A stretch of 64,000 nucleotides of DNA, taken from assembly GCF_014534645.1 (NCBI RefSeq), contig NZ_JACVQF010000225.1, forward strand, positions 40,793 to 104,792, read 5' to 3'. Position numbers and translations under genes: made by a program. Numbering within the stretch: position 1 is the first letter of the stretch; every line of letters begins with the position of its first letter. Below, in pieces: positions 9,189-17,488 of this stretch. The notes below the pieces were generated by a model, which did no database searches, was not told the DNA's origin, and was given only the letters and a program-made list of their open reading frames with translations. The stretch is from Streptomyces griseicoloratus (GTDB lineage Bacteria > Actinomycetota > Actinomycetes > Streptomycetales > Streptomycetaceae).

Positions 9189-9761
9189 TCATACGTGCTG
9201 CATGATCAGCACGAACGACGTGCCCGGCACCATCGCCTCGTACGCGTGCGGCACGTCCCCGCGGTAGGTCATGTAGTCACCGGGCCCCAGTTCCACGCTT
9301 TCCCCGCGCGGGCCCGCCTTGACGCGCCCGGTGGCGACGATCAGGTGCTCGACCGTTCCCGGAATATGGGGCTCGGATTCCCGTGCGGCACCCGGCTCGG
9401 CCCGCAGGTGGTAGATGTCCCGCCGCGCGCCGGGCGGACTGGAGGACAGCAGCGTGGCCACGTAGTTGGCCTGCTCGGACGCGACCTCGGGCCCCTCTCC
9501 CGCCCGGATCACCCGTACCGCGGGCGCCGGCGGCTCCACGAGCGCGCTGAACGGCACGCCCAGCGCCACCGCCAGCGCCCACAGCGTCTCCACACTCGGA
9601 TTGCCGCCGGCCGTCTCCAGCTGCGACAGCGTCGACTTCGCGATGCCGGCCCGCTTGGCCAGCTCGGACAGGGACAGCCCGGCCCGTGTGCGCTCACGGC
9701 GCAGGGACGCGGCGATCCAGTCGAGGGGCAGGCGGGAGGGCCGTTCGGTCCGGTCTGTCAT
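9189..9761 (-). CDS. XRE-family regulator with C-terminal cupin
   Basis: 190 residues from ATG 9761 (MTDRTERPSRLPLDW). Residues about 15-70 form an HTH_3 domain (RAGLSLSELAKRAGIAKSTL), followed by a cupin with HIPGTVEHLIVATG and VELGPGDYMTYRGDVPHAYE. Proteins of this build sense small metabolites in the cupin. It is divergent from azlCD with 69 bases between them, and an inverted repeat overlaps the likely azlC promoter, so it probably represses the exporter genes and itself. The effector, perhaps an amino acid, is inferred only from the neighbour. Confidence 0.88.
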   Translation of the reverse strand: MTDRTERPSRLPLDWIAASLRRERTRAGLSLSELAKRAGIAKSTLSQLETAGGNPSVETLWALAVALGVPFSALVEPPAPAVRVIRAGEGPEVASEQANYVATLLSSSPPGARRDIYHLRAEPGAARESEPHIPGTVEHLIVATGRVKAGPRGESVELGPGDYMTYRGDVPHAYEAMVPGTSFVLIMQHV

Positions 9762-9786
9762 GGGCGTTCGCTCCACAGGTACGATC

Positions 9787-9830
9787 GTTCGCCTTGACGA
9801 ACAGGGTGCGCTCTGTTCATTGTAGAAAAC
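9787..9830 (+). promoter_or_regulatory. azlC promoter with overlapping operator
   Basis: GTTCG-CCTTGA-CGAAC (9787-9802) is a perfect inverted repeat. It contains TTGACG (9795-9800), a good -35 box; CATTGT (9819-9824) could serve as -10 with an 18-base spacer. The predicted start of transcription then falls at or next to the azlC ATG (9831), which has no ribosome-binding site, so the azlC message may be leaderless. The operator is well placed for the divergent XRE/cupin regulator. Confidence 0.5.
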
Positions 9831-10544
9831 ATGCGTTCGACACAGCGAACCCGATCCGGGCCGCCCGACCGGCCGGCCCAGGACCCCGCACTGCTCAGAG
9901 ACGTGGCCCTCGTCAGCGTCGCCGGCGGCATCGTCGGCGTGTCGTTCGGGGCGATCACCGTGGCCGGCGGCCTGCCGGTGTGGGTGCCGGTGGTGATGTC
10001 GCTGGTCGTGTACGCGGGCTCCGCCCAGTTCAGCGCGGTCGGTGTGCTCCTGGCCGGCGGCGGTCCGGTCGCCGCCGCGGCCACGGGCCTGCTGCTGAAC
10101 ACCCGTACGGCGGCCTTCAGCCTGGCGGTCGCGGAGACCATCGGCCGGGGCCGGGTGGCCCGGCTGCTGGGCGCCCATCTGGTCACCGACGAGACGGTGG
10201 CGTTCGCGCTCGCCCAGTCCGACCCGGCGCGGCGCCGGGCGGCGTTCTGGCTGTCGGGCATCGCCCTGTTCGTGGTGTGGAACGCGGGCGTCCTGCTCGG
10301 GGCGCTGGCCGGGAGCGCGCTCGGCGAGACGGCGACGTACGGCCTGGACGCGGCCTTCCCCGCCGTCCTCGTCGCCCTGGTCCTGCCCGCCCTGCGCGAG
10401 GACGCCGGCCTGCGCCGGGCCGCGCTGCCCGGGGCCGCGCTGGCCCTGGCGGTGACGCCCGCCGTGCCGCCTGGGGTACCGGTGCTGGTGGCGCTGGCCG
10501 GACTGTTCCTGTACGGGACGCGGGGACGGAAGCGGTCGGCATGA
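9831..10544 (+). CDS. azlC: AzlC-family branched-chain amino acid exporter, large subunit
   Basis: 237 residues with several membrane segments. The GIVGVSFGAITVAGGLPVW opening, VYAGSAQFSAVGVL and LLNTRTAAFSLAVAE motifs and LGAHLVTDETVAFAL are family hallmarks. With the small AzlD partner it exports branched-chain amino acids or related compounds. The stop codon overlaps the azlD start as ATGA. No ribosome-binding site precedes the ATG, consistent with a leaderless start. The divergent XRE/cupin regulator is the likely controller. Confidence 0.92.
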   Translation: MRSTQRTRSGPPDRPAQDPALLRDVALVSVAGGIVGVSFGAITVAGGLPVWVPVVMSLVVYAGSAQFSAVGVLLAGGGPVAAAATGLLLNTRTAAFSLAVAETIGRGRVARLLGAHLVTDETVAFALAQSDPARRRAAFWLSGIALFVVWNAGVLLGALAGSALGETATYGLDAAFPAVLVALVLPALREDAGLRRAALPGAALALAVTPAVPPGVPVLVALAGLFLYGTRGRKRSA

Positions 10545-10855
10545 GCGCGACGGTCGCCGTGATCCTGGTGCTGGCGGTCGGGACGTACGCCTTCCGCCTG
10601 GTCGGCCCGGTGCTGCACGGACGGGTCACCCTCCCGGCACGGGCACAGGAACTGCTGTCCGCCGGTGCGGTGGTCCTGCTGGTCGCGCTGCTGGCGACGG
10701 GCGCGCTGACGGAGGGCGGGGGCTTCGCCGGCTGGGCGCGTCCGGCGGGGGTGCTGGCGGGTGGCGTACTGGCGTGGCGGCGGGCGCCGTTCGTGGTGGT
10801 GGTGCTGGGTGCGGCGGCGGTGACGGCGGCGCTCCGGGCGGCGGGGCTGGAATGA
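10541..10855 (+). CDS. azlD: AzlD-family small exporter subunit
   Basis: 104 residues, mostly hydrophobic, with the family opening VILVLAVGTYAFRLVGPVL and a C-terminal pair of helices (VLAGGVLAWRRAPFVVVVLG). ATG at 10541 overlaps the azlC stop (ATGA), giving translational coupling. It is the small partner that completes the AzlCD transporter in the membrane. Confidence 0.92.
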   Translation: MSATVAVILVLAVGTYAFRLVGPVLHGRVTLPARAQELLSAGAVVLLVALLATGALTEGGGFAGWARPAGVLAGGVLAWRRAPFVVVVLGAAAVTAALRAAGLE

Positions 10856-10892
10856 GACGCCATTGTCGGTGGGTGCCGTTAGGGTCCGCGCC

Positions 10893-11537
10893 ATGACCGA
10901 CGACACCGGATTCCTGGACACGACCCGGACCTTCTACGACGCCATCGCCGAGGACTACGCCGACCGCTTCCGCACCGCGCTGGACGCCGCCCCGCTGGAC
11001 CGCGCGCTGCTGGCCGCCTTCGCCGAACTGGTGGGACCCGAGGGGGAGGTGGCCGACCTCGGCTGCGGACCGGGGCGGGTCACCGCCCACCTCGCCTCGC
11101 TCGGCCTGCGCGTCTTCGGCCTCGACCTGTCCGCGTCGATGGTCGCGATCGCCCGCCGGGAGAACCCGGGCCTGCGCTTCGAGCAGGGCTCCATGCTGGA
11201 GCTGGACCTGCCCGACGGCGCGCTCGCGGGCGCGGTCTCCTACTACTCGTCCATCCACATCCCGTGGGAGCGGATGCCGGACCTCTTCGGGGAGATGCGG
11301 CGCGTGCTGGCGCCGGGCGGGCACCTGCTCCTCGCCTTCCAGGTCGGCGACGAACCCCTCCGCCTCGACCGGCCCTTCGGCCACCCGGTGTCCCTGGACT
11401 TCGAGCGGCGGCGGCCGGAGCGGATGGCGGAGCTGCTGGAACGGGCCGGTTTCACCGTGCTGTCGCGGACGGTGCGCGTGCAGGAGGAGGACACCTCCTC
11501 GAAGGTCCCGCAGGCGTGTCTGATCGCCCGCCGCTGA
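10893..11537 (+). CDS. Class I SAM-dependent methyltransferase
   Basis: 214 residues from ATG 10893 (MTDDTGFLDTTRTFYDAIAED). Motif I is VADLGCGPGRVTAHL, the acidic end of the next strand is VFGLDLSASMV, and RRVLAPGGHLLLAFQVG is the conserved post-motif segment. This is the ubiquinone/menaquinone-methyltransferase-like fold used for many small molecules; the substrate cannot be told. It follows azlD by 37 bases and may be on the same transcript. It is convergent with the acyl-CoA ligase gene, with 12 bases between stops. Confidence 0.88.
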   Translation: MTDDTGFLDTTRTFYDAIAEDYADRFRTALDAAPLDRALLAAFAELVGPEGEVADLGCGPGRVTAHLASLGLRVFGLDLSASMVAIARRENPGLRFEQGSMLELDLPDGALAGAVSYYSSIHIPWERMPDLFGEMRRVLAPGGHLLLAFQVGDEPLRLDRPFGHPVSLDFERRRPERMAELLERAGFTVLSRTVRVQEEDTSSKVPQACLIARR

Positions 11538-11549
11538 GGCCGGCCCCGG

Positions 11550-13478
11550 CTACCCCTCGTACAGCCGCTCCACCTCGTCGGCGAAGTCCCGCATGATCAC
11601 ATCGCGTCGGAGTTTCATCGACGGGGTCAGGTGGCCGTCCTCCTCCGTGAAGTCCCTGGGGAGGACGGCGAAGCGGCGGATGGACTCCGGGCGGGAGACC
11701 AGCTTGTTGGCCTCCTCGACCGCCCGTGCGAGCAGTGCCCGCACCTCCTCGTCGTCGGTCAGGAGCTCCGGCGGCACCGGGTGCTTGCCGTTCATGCGGC
11801 GCCAGTGGGTGATGCCGTCGGGGTCGAGGGTGAGCAGGGCCGTGACGTAGGGGCGGCGGTCGCCGAGCACCATGCACTGGGAGATCAGGGGGTGGGCGCG
11901 GAGCCAGTCCTCCAGCGGGGCGGGGGCCACGCTCTTGCCGCCCGCCGTGATCAGCAGTTCCTTCTTGCGGCCGGTGATCGTCAGATAGCCCTCGTCGTCC
12001 AGGCTGCCCAGGTCGCCGGTGGCGAGCCAGCCGTCGGGGGCGGCGGAGACCACGCCGCCCGCCTGCGGGTCCCAGTAGCCGTGCAGGACCTGGTCCCCGG
12101 CGATCAGGATCTCGCCGTCCGCGGCGATCCGGATGCGGGTGCCCGGCAGGGGCCAGCCCACCGTCCCCAGGCGCGGTCTCAGCGGGGGCGTGACCGTCGC
12201 GGCCCCGGTGGTCTCCGTCAGGCCGTAGCCCTCGAAGATCTCGATGCCGGCCCCGGCGTAGAAGGCGGCCAGGCGGCGGCCGAGCGGGGAGCCGCCGCAG
12301 ATGGCGTAGCGGACGCGGCCGCCCATCGCGTTCCGGATCTTGCGGTAGACGAGGGGGTCGTAGAAGGCGCGCTGGGTCTTCAGGGCGCGGCCGGGGCCGC
12401 TGCCCGTCCCGGCGTGCTGGGCCTCCAGCGCCTCCCCGTACCGCACGGCCACCGAGACCGCGCGGTCGTAGACGGCGCCCCGGCCGCCCGACTCGGCCTT
12501 GGCGCGGGCCGCGTTGAAGACCTTCTCCAGCATGTACGGGATGGTCAGCAGGCAGGTCGGCCGGAAGGCCGCGAGGTCGGGGAGCAGGTCGTCCGCCTTC
12601 AGGCTCGGGGCGTGGCCGAGGCGGACCCGGGCGCGGACGCAGGCGATGGCGACCATGCGGCCGAAGACGTGGGACATCGGCAGGAAGAGCAGGATCGAGG
12701 GCTCCTCGCCGGTCCTCGCCCGGAAGACCGGGTAGAGCAGCTCGATGGCGTTGTCCACCTCGGCGAAGAAGTTGCCGTGGGTCAGCGCACAGCCCTTCGG
12801 GCGGCCCGTCGTGCCGGAGGTGTAGATGAGGGTGGCGAGCGTGCTGGGGCTCAGCATGCCGCGGCGCACGGCCACTTCGGCGTCCGGCACGTGCGCGCCC
12901 AGTTCGGCCAGGCGGTCCACGTGGCCGCTCTCCATGACCCACAGGTGCCGCAGGTCGGGGAGGTGTTCGAGTTCGGGCCCGATGGCGGCGGCCTGGGCGG
13001 ACGTCTCGGTGACCAGGGTGACCGCGCCGGAGTCCTGGAGGATCCAGCGGGTCTGGAAGAGGGAGGAGGTCGGGTAGACGGGGACGGTCACCAGGCCGGC
13101 GGCCCAGGCGGCGAAGTCGAGGAGCGTCCACTCGTAGGTCGTACGGGCCATGATCGCCACGCGGTCGCCCGGCATCAGGCCCTCGCCGATCATCCCCTTG
13201 GCCACGGCCAGCACCTGGCCGGCGAACTCCGCCGCCGTCACGTCCGCCCAGGTGCCGTCCGGCAGCCTGCGGCTGAGCACCACCCGGTCCGGGACCGCCT
13301 GCGCGTTGTCGAACGGCAGGTCCGCGAGGGAGCCGTGGCGCACCGGCGGGGCGAAGGGCGGTACGTACGCCTCCCGTACGGCCCCGTCCAGGCGCCGCGT
13401 CTCGGGCTCCACGAGGGTGGGGGCGGGAGCGTCGGCGAACGCGGCGGAGGCGGCGAAGGAGGGAAGCGGGGTGGACAC
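11550..13478 (-). CDS. Long-chain fatty-acid--CoA ligase-like AMP-binding enzyme
   Basis: 642 residues, GTG start at 13478 with AGGAG 6 bases upstream. The adenylation motifs are present: LIYTSGTTGRPKGCALTHGN (A3), GYGLTETTGAATV (A5), DGWLATGDLG (A7) and an ITGRKKELLITAGGKSVAP hinge with the catalytic lysine region near the C-terminus. It activates carboxylic acids, probably long-chain fatty acids, as acyl-AMP and then acyl-CoA. It is divergent from a MaoC-like hydratase across 331 bases that carry two palindromes, suggesting shared control of a lipid locus. Confidence 0.92.
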   Translation of the reverse strand: MSTPLPSFAASAAFADAPAPTLVEPETRRLDGAVREAYVPPFAPPVRHGSLADLPFDNAQAVPDRVVLSRRLPDGTWADVTAAEFAGQVLAVAKGMIGEGLMPGDRVAIMARTTYEWTLLDFAAWAAGLVTVPVYPTSSLFQTRWILQDSGAVTLVTETSAQAAAIGPELEHLPDLRHLWVMESGHVDRLAELGAHVPDAEVAVRRGMLSPSTLATLIYTSGTTGRPKGCALTHGNFFAEVDNAIELLYPVFRARTGEEPSILLFLPMSHVFGRMVAIACVRARVRLGHAPSLKADDLLPDLAAFRPTCLLTIPYMLEKVFNAARAKAESGGRGAVYDRAVSVAVRYGEALEAQHAGTGSGPGRALKTQRAFYDPLVYRKIRNAMGGRVRYAICGGSPLGRRLAAFYAGAGIEIFEGYGLTETTGAATVTPPLRPRLGTVGWPLPGTRIRIAADGEILIAGDQVLHGYWDPQAGGVVSAAPDGWLATGDLGSLDDEGYLTITGRKKELLITAGGKSVAPAPLEDWLRAHPLISQCMVLGDRRPYVTALLTLDPDGITHWRRMNGKHPVPPELLTDDEEVRALLARAVEEANKLVSRPESIRRFAVLPRDFTEEDGHLTPSMKLRRDVIMRDFADEVERLYEG

Positions 13479-13673
13479 GGGCGGCTCCTGGGACGTGCAG
13501 CGGCGACACTGCTCTGCTGCATGACGTACGTGCCTCGCGCGCCGAGGCGTTCAGCGCCGGCCCCGGGGACAAGGGGGGTTACCGGCGGTCAGGAACGGGA
13601 TGCTACGGGGTTGAGGTGGGGAGTTCGTGCGGGTTCCGGGTCGGTCCCGCGCCAGGGCTGTGCAGTCTCGGGG

Positions 13674-13760
13674 GTTACCTGCGGGTAGGTCACGTTCCTT
13701 CCGGTATGCGCCTCCGTCGGCGCGATGTGCGTTACCTGCGGTAACATTACTCCACAGTAA
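13674..13760 (+). promoter_or_regulatory. Cluster of palindromic operators between the acyl-CoA ligase and MaoC genes
   Basis: The 331-base gap 13479-13809 holds no gene. It contains GTTAC-CTGCG-GTAAC (13731-13745), a perfect inverted repeat, then immediately TTACT-CCAC-AGTAA (13747-13760), another perfect one, and a related half-site GTTACCTGCGGGTA at 13674-13687. TetR-family regulators of fatty-acid genes bind palindromes of this size. The TetR gene at 14634-15314, next to MaoC, is the obvious candidate, by inference. Confidence 0.55.
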
Positions 13761-13809
13761 GCCCGTGCGGGCACGGGCGCGCAGGACCCGACCGTGGGGG
13801 AGACAGAAC

Positions 13810-14646
13810 ATGGCCACGCTGACGCGCTCCCCCGCCCTGGCGCCGCTGCTCGCGCGCGGCGCCCTGCTGTCGCCCTTCAAACGGCCCCGCCCGGACGCGG
13901 ACTTCCCCCGCACCCGGCTGGAGCTGCCCCGCCTGCGCGCGGACCCCGCGCGGCTGTCCGCCTACGAGCGGGTGTGCGGATTCCCCGCCGGAGCGGGCAC
14001 GCTGCCGCCGACGTACCCGCACGTGCTCGGCTTTCCGACGGCCATGCGCCTGATGAGCGGCCGGGACTTCCCGCTGCCGCTGCTCGGCCTCGTCCACACG
14101 TCGATCGCCCTCACCCGGCGGGCCGCCCTCCCCGCGGACGGGGAGTACGGCCTCACCGTGCACATCGACGCGCTGGTGCCGCACCGGCGCGGCACCGAGG
14201 CCGCGGTCGTGACGCGGATGCGGTCCGGCGGGGACGTCGTATGGGAGTCGCGGAGCACGTATCTGGCGCGGCACCGCACGGACGGGCGGGCCTGCGCCGG
14301 TGCCGCCCGGCAGGAGCACGCGCCGCTGCCCGCCCGTGCCGAGTGGCGGCTCGACGGCGGACTCGGACGGCGGTACGGTGCCGCGTCCGGCGACCGGAAC
14401 CCCATCCACCTGCACCCGCTCACCGCCCGCCCCTTCGGCTTCCCCCGGGCCGTCGCGCACGGCATGTGGACCGTGGCCCGGTGCCTCGCCGAGCACGGGA
14501 CGCCACAGGCGGTCGCGGTGCGGGCCGAGTTCCGGGCGCCGGTGCTGCTGCCGGGGACGGTGACCTACGGCGCGGAGGGCGGGCGGTTCGAACTGCTCGA
14601 CGCGCGCGGCCGGGTCCACCTGACCGGGAGCGTCTACCCGGCCTGA
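13810..14646 (+). CDS. MaoC-like dehydratase (double hotdog)
   Basis: 278 residues from ATG 13810, preceded by GGGGGAG. The C-terminal hotdog contains the hydratase-2 motif (ASGDRNPIHLHPLTARPFG then AVAHGMWTVARC), with the Asp/His pair in the right order. The N-terminal half resembles a second, non-catalytic hotdog, as in eukaryotic-type hydratases and mycobacterial HtdX/Y proteins. The reaction is probably (R)-specific enoyl-CoA or enoyl-ACP hydration. The gene is divergent from the acyl-CoA ligase and its 3' end overlaps the convergent TetR gene by 13 bases. Confidence 0.85.
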   Translation: MATLTRSPALAPLLARGALLSPFKRPRPDADFPRTRLELPRLRADPARLSAYERVCGFPAGAGTLPPTYPHVLGFPTAMRLMSGRDFPLPLLGLVHTSIALTRRAALPADGEYGLTVHIDALVPHRRGTEAAVVTRMRSGGDVVWESRSTYLARHRTDGRACAGAARQEHAPLPARAEWRLDGGLGRRYGAASGDRNPIHLHPLTARPFGFPRAVAHGMWTVARCLAEHGTPQAVAVRAEFRAPVLLPGTVTYGAEGGRFELLDARGRVHLTGSVYPA

Positions 14647-15314
14647 GCCACCGGCTCCTCCTCGGACTCCTCCGGCGCCGGCCAGGGGCTGCCCGCCATG
14701 AGGTCGCCGAGGCCCGCCCAGGCGAAGTTCATCAGGGTCGCCGCCGCCTGCTTCGCCGTGACACCGGGCGTCGCGTTGGCCCAGTCGGCCAGTGACTCGG
14801 CGGCGCCGACCAGGGCCTCGGCCAGTCCGGCGACCTCCCGCTCGGGCAGGTCCGGGTCGCGGTGCGCCTCGCGGGCGGCGGCCGCGATCAGCTGCGTCAC
14901 GAACGCGACGATCTCCTCCCGCATCGCCGCGACCTCGGCGGCGAACCGCTCGCCGTGGGTGCGGGCCTGGAGGTGCAGCACCGCCCAGCCGTCCGGGTTG
15001 CGGGCGGTGTGCGTGAAGAACGCCCGCAGCCCGGACCAGAGCTGTCCGTCGGCCGGCAGACCGGGGCGGACACCGGCGCGGACGGCCTCGGTGAGGGCCC
15101 GCGCCTCACGGCGGATGCACGCGGTGAAGAGGTCTTCCTTGGAGTTCAGGTACAGGTACACCAGCGGCTTGGACACGCCCGCGAGTTCGGCGATCTCGTC
15201 CATCGACGCCGCCATGTACCCGCGTTGTCCGAAGGTGCGCACGGCGGCGTCCAGCATCTGCTGCTCACGGACCGCACGCGGCATCCGCTTGGTCTTCCCA
15301 ACACCCATGCGCAT
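14634..15314 (-). CDS. TetR-family regulator
   Basis: 226 residues; ATG at 15314 or 15308. N-terminal HTH: REQQMLDAAVRTFGQRGYMA then MDEIAELAGVSKPLVYLYL. The C-terminal ligand domain (FFTHTARNPDGWAVLHLQAR) has a form frequent in regulators of lipid genes. Being next to, and convergent with, the MaoC gene and near palindromes at 13731-13760, it is the best candidate for their regulator. The 3' overlap with MaoC is 13 bases. Confidence 0.88.
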   Translation of the reverse strand: MRMGVGKTKRMPRAVREQQMLDAAVRTFGQRGYMAASMDEIAELAGVSKPLVYLYLNSKEDLFTACIRREARALTEAVRAGVRPGLPADGQLWSGLRAFFTHTARNPDGWAVLHLQARTHGERFAAEVAAMREEIVAFVTQLIAAAAREAHRDPDLPEREVAGLAEALVGAAESLADWANATPGVTAKQAAATLMNFAWAGLGDLMAGSPWPAPEESEEEPVAQAG

Positions 15315-15380
15315 CAGCGTACGGTCCGTGCGGCCGTGGCCCGGACCGCCGGTGGCGGGGGTGTCGGCCGCACACGGCGA

Positions 15381-15410
15381 ACCCCGCCCACCGGTGTCGG
15401 TGGGCGGGGT
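15381..15410 (-). terminator. Terminator after the dicarboxylate symporter
   Basis: ACCCCGCCCACC (15381-15392) pairs perfectly with GGTGGGCGGGGT (15399-15410) around a 6-base loop. It lies 25 bases beyond the stop codon of the minus-strand symporter gene and before the TetR gene. Confidence 0.75.
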
Positions 15411-15434
15411 CCGGGATGCTTCGGGGTACGGCGC

Positions 15435-16763
15435 CTAGGCCGCGACCGGCACCCGCTCGGGCTCCCGCTCCGGCTCGTCGATCGGCGAGCTGTGCGCCTC
15501 GTCGTACGCCTTGCGGTCCAGCAAGCCCTCGCGGGCCGAGACGAGGACCGGCACCAGCGCCTGGCCGGCGACGTTGGTCGCGGTGCGCATCATGTCCAGG
15601 ATCGGGTCGATCGCGAGGAGCAGACCGACGCCCTCCATGGGCAGGCCCAGCGTGGACAGGGTGAGCGTCAGCATGACCGTCGCGCCGGTGAGACCGGCCG
15701 TGGCGGCGGAGCCGACCACCGAGACGAAGGCGATCAGCAGGTAGTCGCCGACGTTCAGCTGGATGTCGAAGATCTGCGCGACGAAGATCGCGGCGATCGC
15801 CGGGTAGATGGCGGCGCAGCCGTCCATCTTGGTCGTCGCGCCGAACGGCACCGCGAAGGACGCGTACTCCTTCGGCACGCCGAGGCGCTCGGTGACCTTC
15901 TGGGTCAGCGGCATGGTGCCGACCGACGAGCGGGAGACGAAGGCCAGCTGGATCGCGGGCCAGGCGCCCTTGAAGAACTGCAGCGGGTTGGCCTTGGCGA
16001 CGGTCGCCAGCAGCGCCGGGTAGACCACGAACAGGACGATCGCGCAGCCGACGTAGATGTCGGCGGTGAAGGTGGCGTACTTGCCGATCAGGTCCCAGCC
16101 GTAGGTGGCGATCGCCTTGCCGATGAGGCCGACGGTGCCGAGCGGGGCCAGGCGGATGACCCACCACAGGGCCTTCTGGAGGAGTTCGAGGACGGACTCG
16201 CTCAGGTTCAGGATCGGCTGGGCCTTCTCGCCGAGCTGGAGGGCGGCGATACCGGCGACGGCGGCCATGAAGACGATCTGGAGCACGTTCAGCTCGGTGA
16301 ACGGCGTGATCACGTCGGTCGGCACGATGCCGGTGAGGAAGTCGATCCAGGAGCCGGTGTGCTCGGGCTTCGCACCGTCCGCCGGCGTGAGGCCGGTGCC
16401 GGCGCCGGGGTTGGTGACCAGGCCGATGACGAGGCCGATGGCCACCGCGATCAGCGACGTGATCATGAACCACAGAAGGGTGCGGGACGCCAGGCGGGCC
16501 GCGTTGTTGACCTTCCGCAGGTTGGTGATCGAGACGAGGATCGCGAAGAAGACGAGCGGGGCGACGGCCAGCTTCAGCAGGCCTATGAAGGTGTCGCCGA
16601 TCTTCTCCAGGGTCGTCACGAGCCAGGACAGGTCCTGGCTGCGGGCCAGCCAGCCCAGCAGGACGCCCAGCACGAGACCGGCGATTATCTGGGCCCAGAA
16701 GGGCACCTTCGGCAACTTGGAGGACGCCTTGGCGGGCGTCGCGGACTTCGTGTTCGCGGACAC
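15435..16763 (-). CDS. Dicarboxylate/amino acid:cation symporter (DAACS family)
   Basis: 442 residues with about eight membrane helices and two re-entrant loops. Family landmarks: the serine-rich FVSRSSVGTMPLT loop, FAVPFGATTKMDGCA (with the conserved NMDG-like segment as KMDG) and ILDMMRTATNVAGQAL. It imports C4-dicarboxylates or acidic amino acids with Na+ or H+. The C-terminal tail is acidic and charged (DEPEREPERVPVAA). It is transcribed alone, with a strong terminator after it. Confidence 0.9.
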   Translation of the reverse strand: MSANTKSATPAKASSKLPKVPFWAQIIAGLVLGVLLGWLARSQDLSWLVTTLEKIGDTFIGLLKLAVAPLVFFAILVSITNLRKVNNAARLASRTLLWFMITSLIAVAIGLVIGLVTNPGAGTGLTPADGAKPEHTGSWIDFLTGIVPTDVITPFTELNVLQIVFMAAVAGIAALQLGEKAQPILNLSESVLELLQKALWWVIRLAPLGTVGLIGKAIATYGWDLIGKYATFTADIYVGCAIVLFVVYPALLATVAKANPLQFFKGAWPAIQLAFVSRSSVGTMPLTQKVTERLGVPKEYASFAVPFGATTKMDGCAAIYPAIAAIFVAQIFDIQLNVGDYLLIAFVSVVGSAATAGLTGATVMLTLTLSTLGLPMEGVGLLLAIDPILDMMRTATNVAGQALVPVLVSAREGLLDRKAYDEAHSSPIDEPEREPERVPVAA

Positions 16764-17028
16764 GGACAGACTCCGTAGGGGACGGGACGCGGGGACGGAC
16801 GCGCAGGGGCTGACGTGGAGGACGGCGGAGGGAAGGACGTCAGGGGCGACAGGTCGCGGACGCGCACCGACAGAGGTCCACGTGCAGGCGCGCCACGAGC
16901 CCGAGGCTCGGCGGTGTGGCGGGCGCGGCTGCTGGCATCATGCACACGACTTTAACACCATTGCTTTGGGAGTCCCATAGCCTGACTTTGAGAGGTGGGA
17001 CACCGCTTTCTCCCGTAAAACGCAAAGT
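16764..17028. other. Intergenic region upstream of the symporter gene
   Basis: Together with the hairpin at 17029-17061 this makes a 318-base gap without a gene. It should hold the minus-strand promoter of the symporter; a relatively A+T-rich patch around 16935-17020 is the likeliest place. No ORF or repeat that I trust is present. Confidence 0.5.
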
Positions 17029-17061
17029 GCCCCGGTTTCCGGGTGATCCGGAGACCGGGGC
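17029..17061 (-). terminator. Terminator after the DUF4229 gene
   Basis: GCCCCGGTTTCCGG (17029-17042) pairs with CCGGAGACCGGGGC (17048-17061) with one G-T pair and a 5-base loop. Read on the minus strand it is followed by ACTTTGCGTTTTACG, a T-rich tail, 21 bases after the DUF4229 stop. Confidence 0.78.
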
Positions 17062-17081
17062 GGTCGCGTCTGTGAGGAAGC

Positions 17082-17381
17082 TTACGAGGTCTGGCCCTGG
17101 GCGCGGGCGGCGTCGTCGACCACGTCCTCCTGGCTGCGGCTGGCCTCCAGGTTGGCCTTCATGCGGTCCACGCGCTGCACGACCTGCACCGAGGCCCGGT
17201 CCCGCTCCCCCCGCAGCGCCACGAAGCTGATCGGGGCCGAGATCAGCAGGGCGAGCAGGATGATCCACATGCCGTTGGAGTCGCCGAGCCCGCGTGGGAA
17301 CACGCCGGCGTAGACGAGGCCCCAGACGACCACGAGGCAGCCCACGAAGATCCCGAGGCGCATCAGCGTGTAGCGGAGCAT
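17082..17381 (-). CDS. Small membrane protein, DUF4229 type
   Basis: 99 residues from ATG 17381 (MLRYTLMRLGIFVGCL). Two membrane helices (about residues 8-26 and 37-56) are followed by a charged, possibly coiled-coil tail (RVDRMKANLEASRSQEDVVDD). Size, topology and position near mqnE match the actinobacterial DUF4229 family, whose function is unknown. A role at the membrane near menaquinone synthesis is only suggested by its place. Confidence 0.75.
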   Translation of the reverse strand: MLRYTLMRLGIFVGCLVVVWGLVYAGVFPRGLGDSNGMWIILLALLISAPISFVALRGERDRASVQVVQRVDRMKANLEASRSQEDVVDDAARAQGQTS

Positions 17382-17488
17382 CGCAATCCACTCTTCCGTT
17401 TCGGGGAGGCCAGAACGTACCCAAAGGGGCACCGTCCAGTGAAGCACGCCGGGGCCCGCATCCCGCAGCCGGGGGGTACGGCGCCGCG

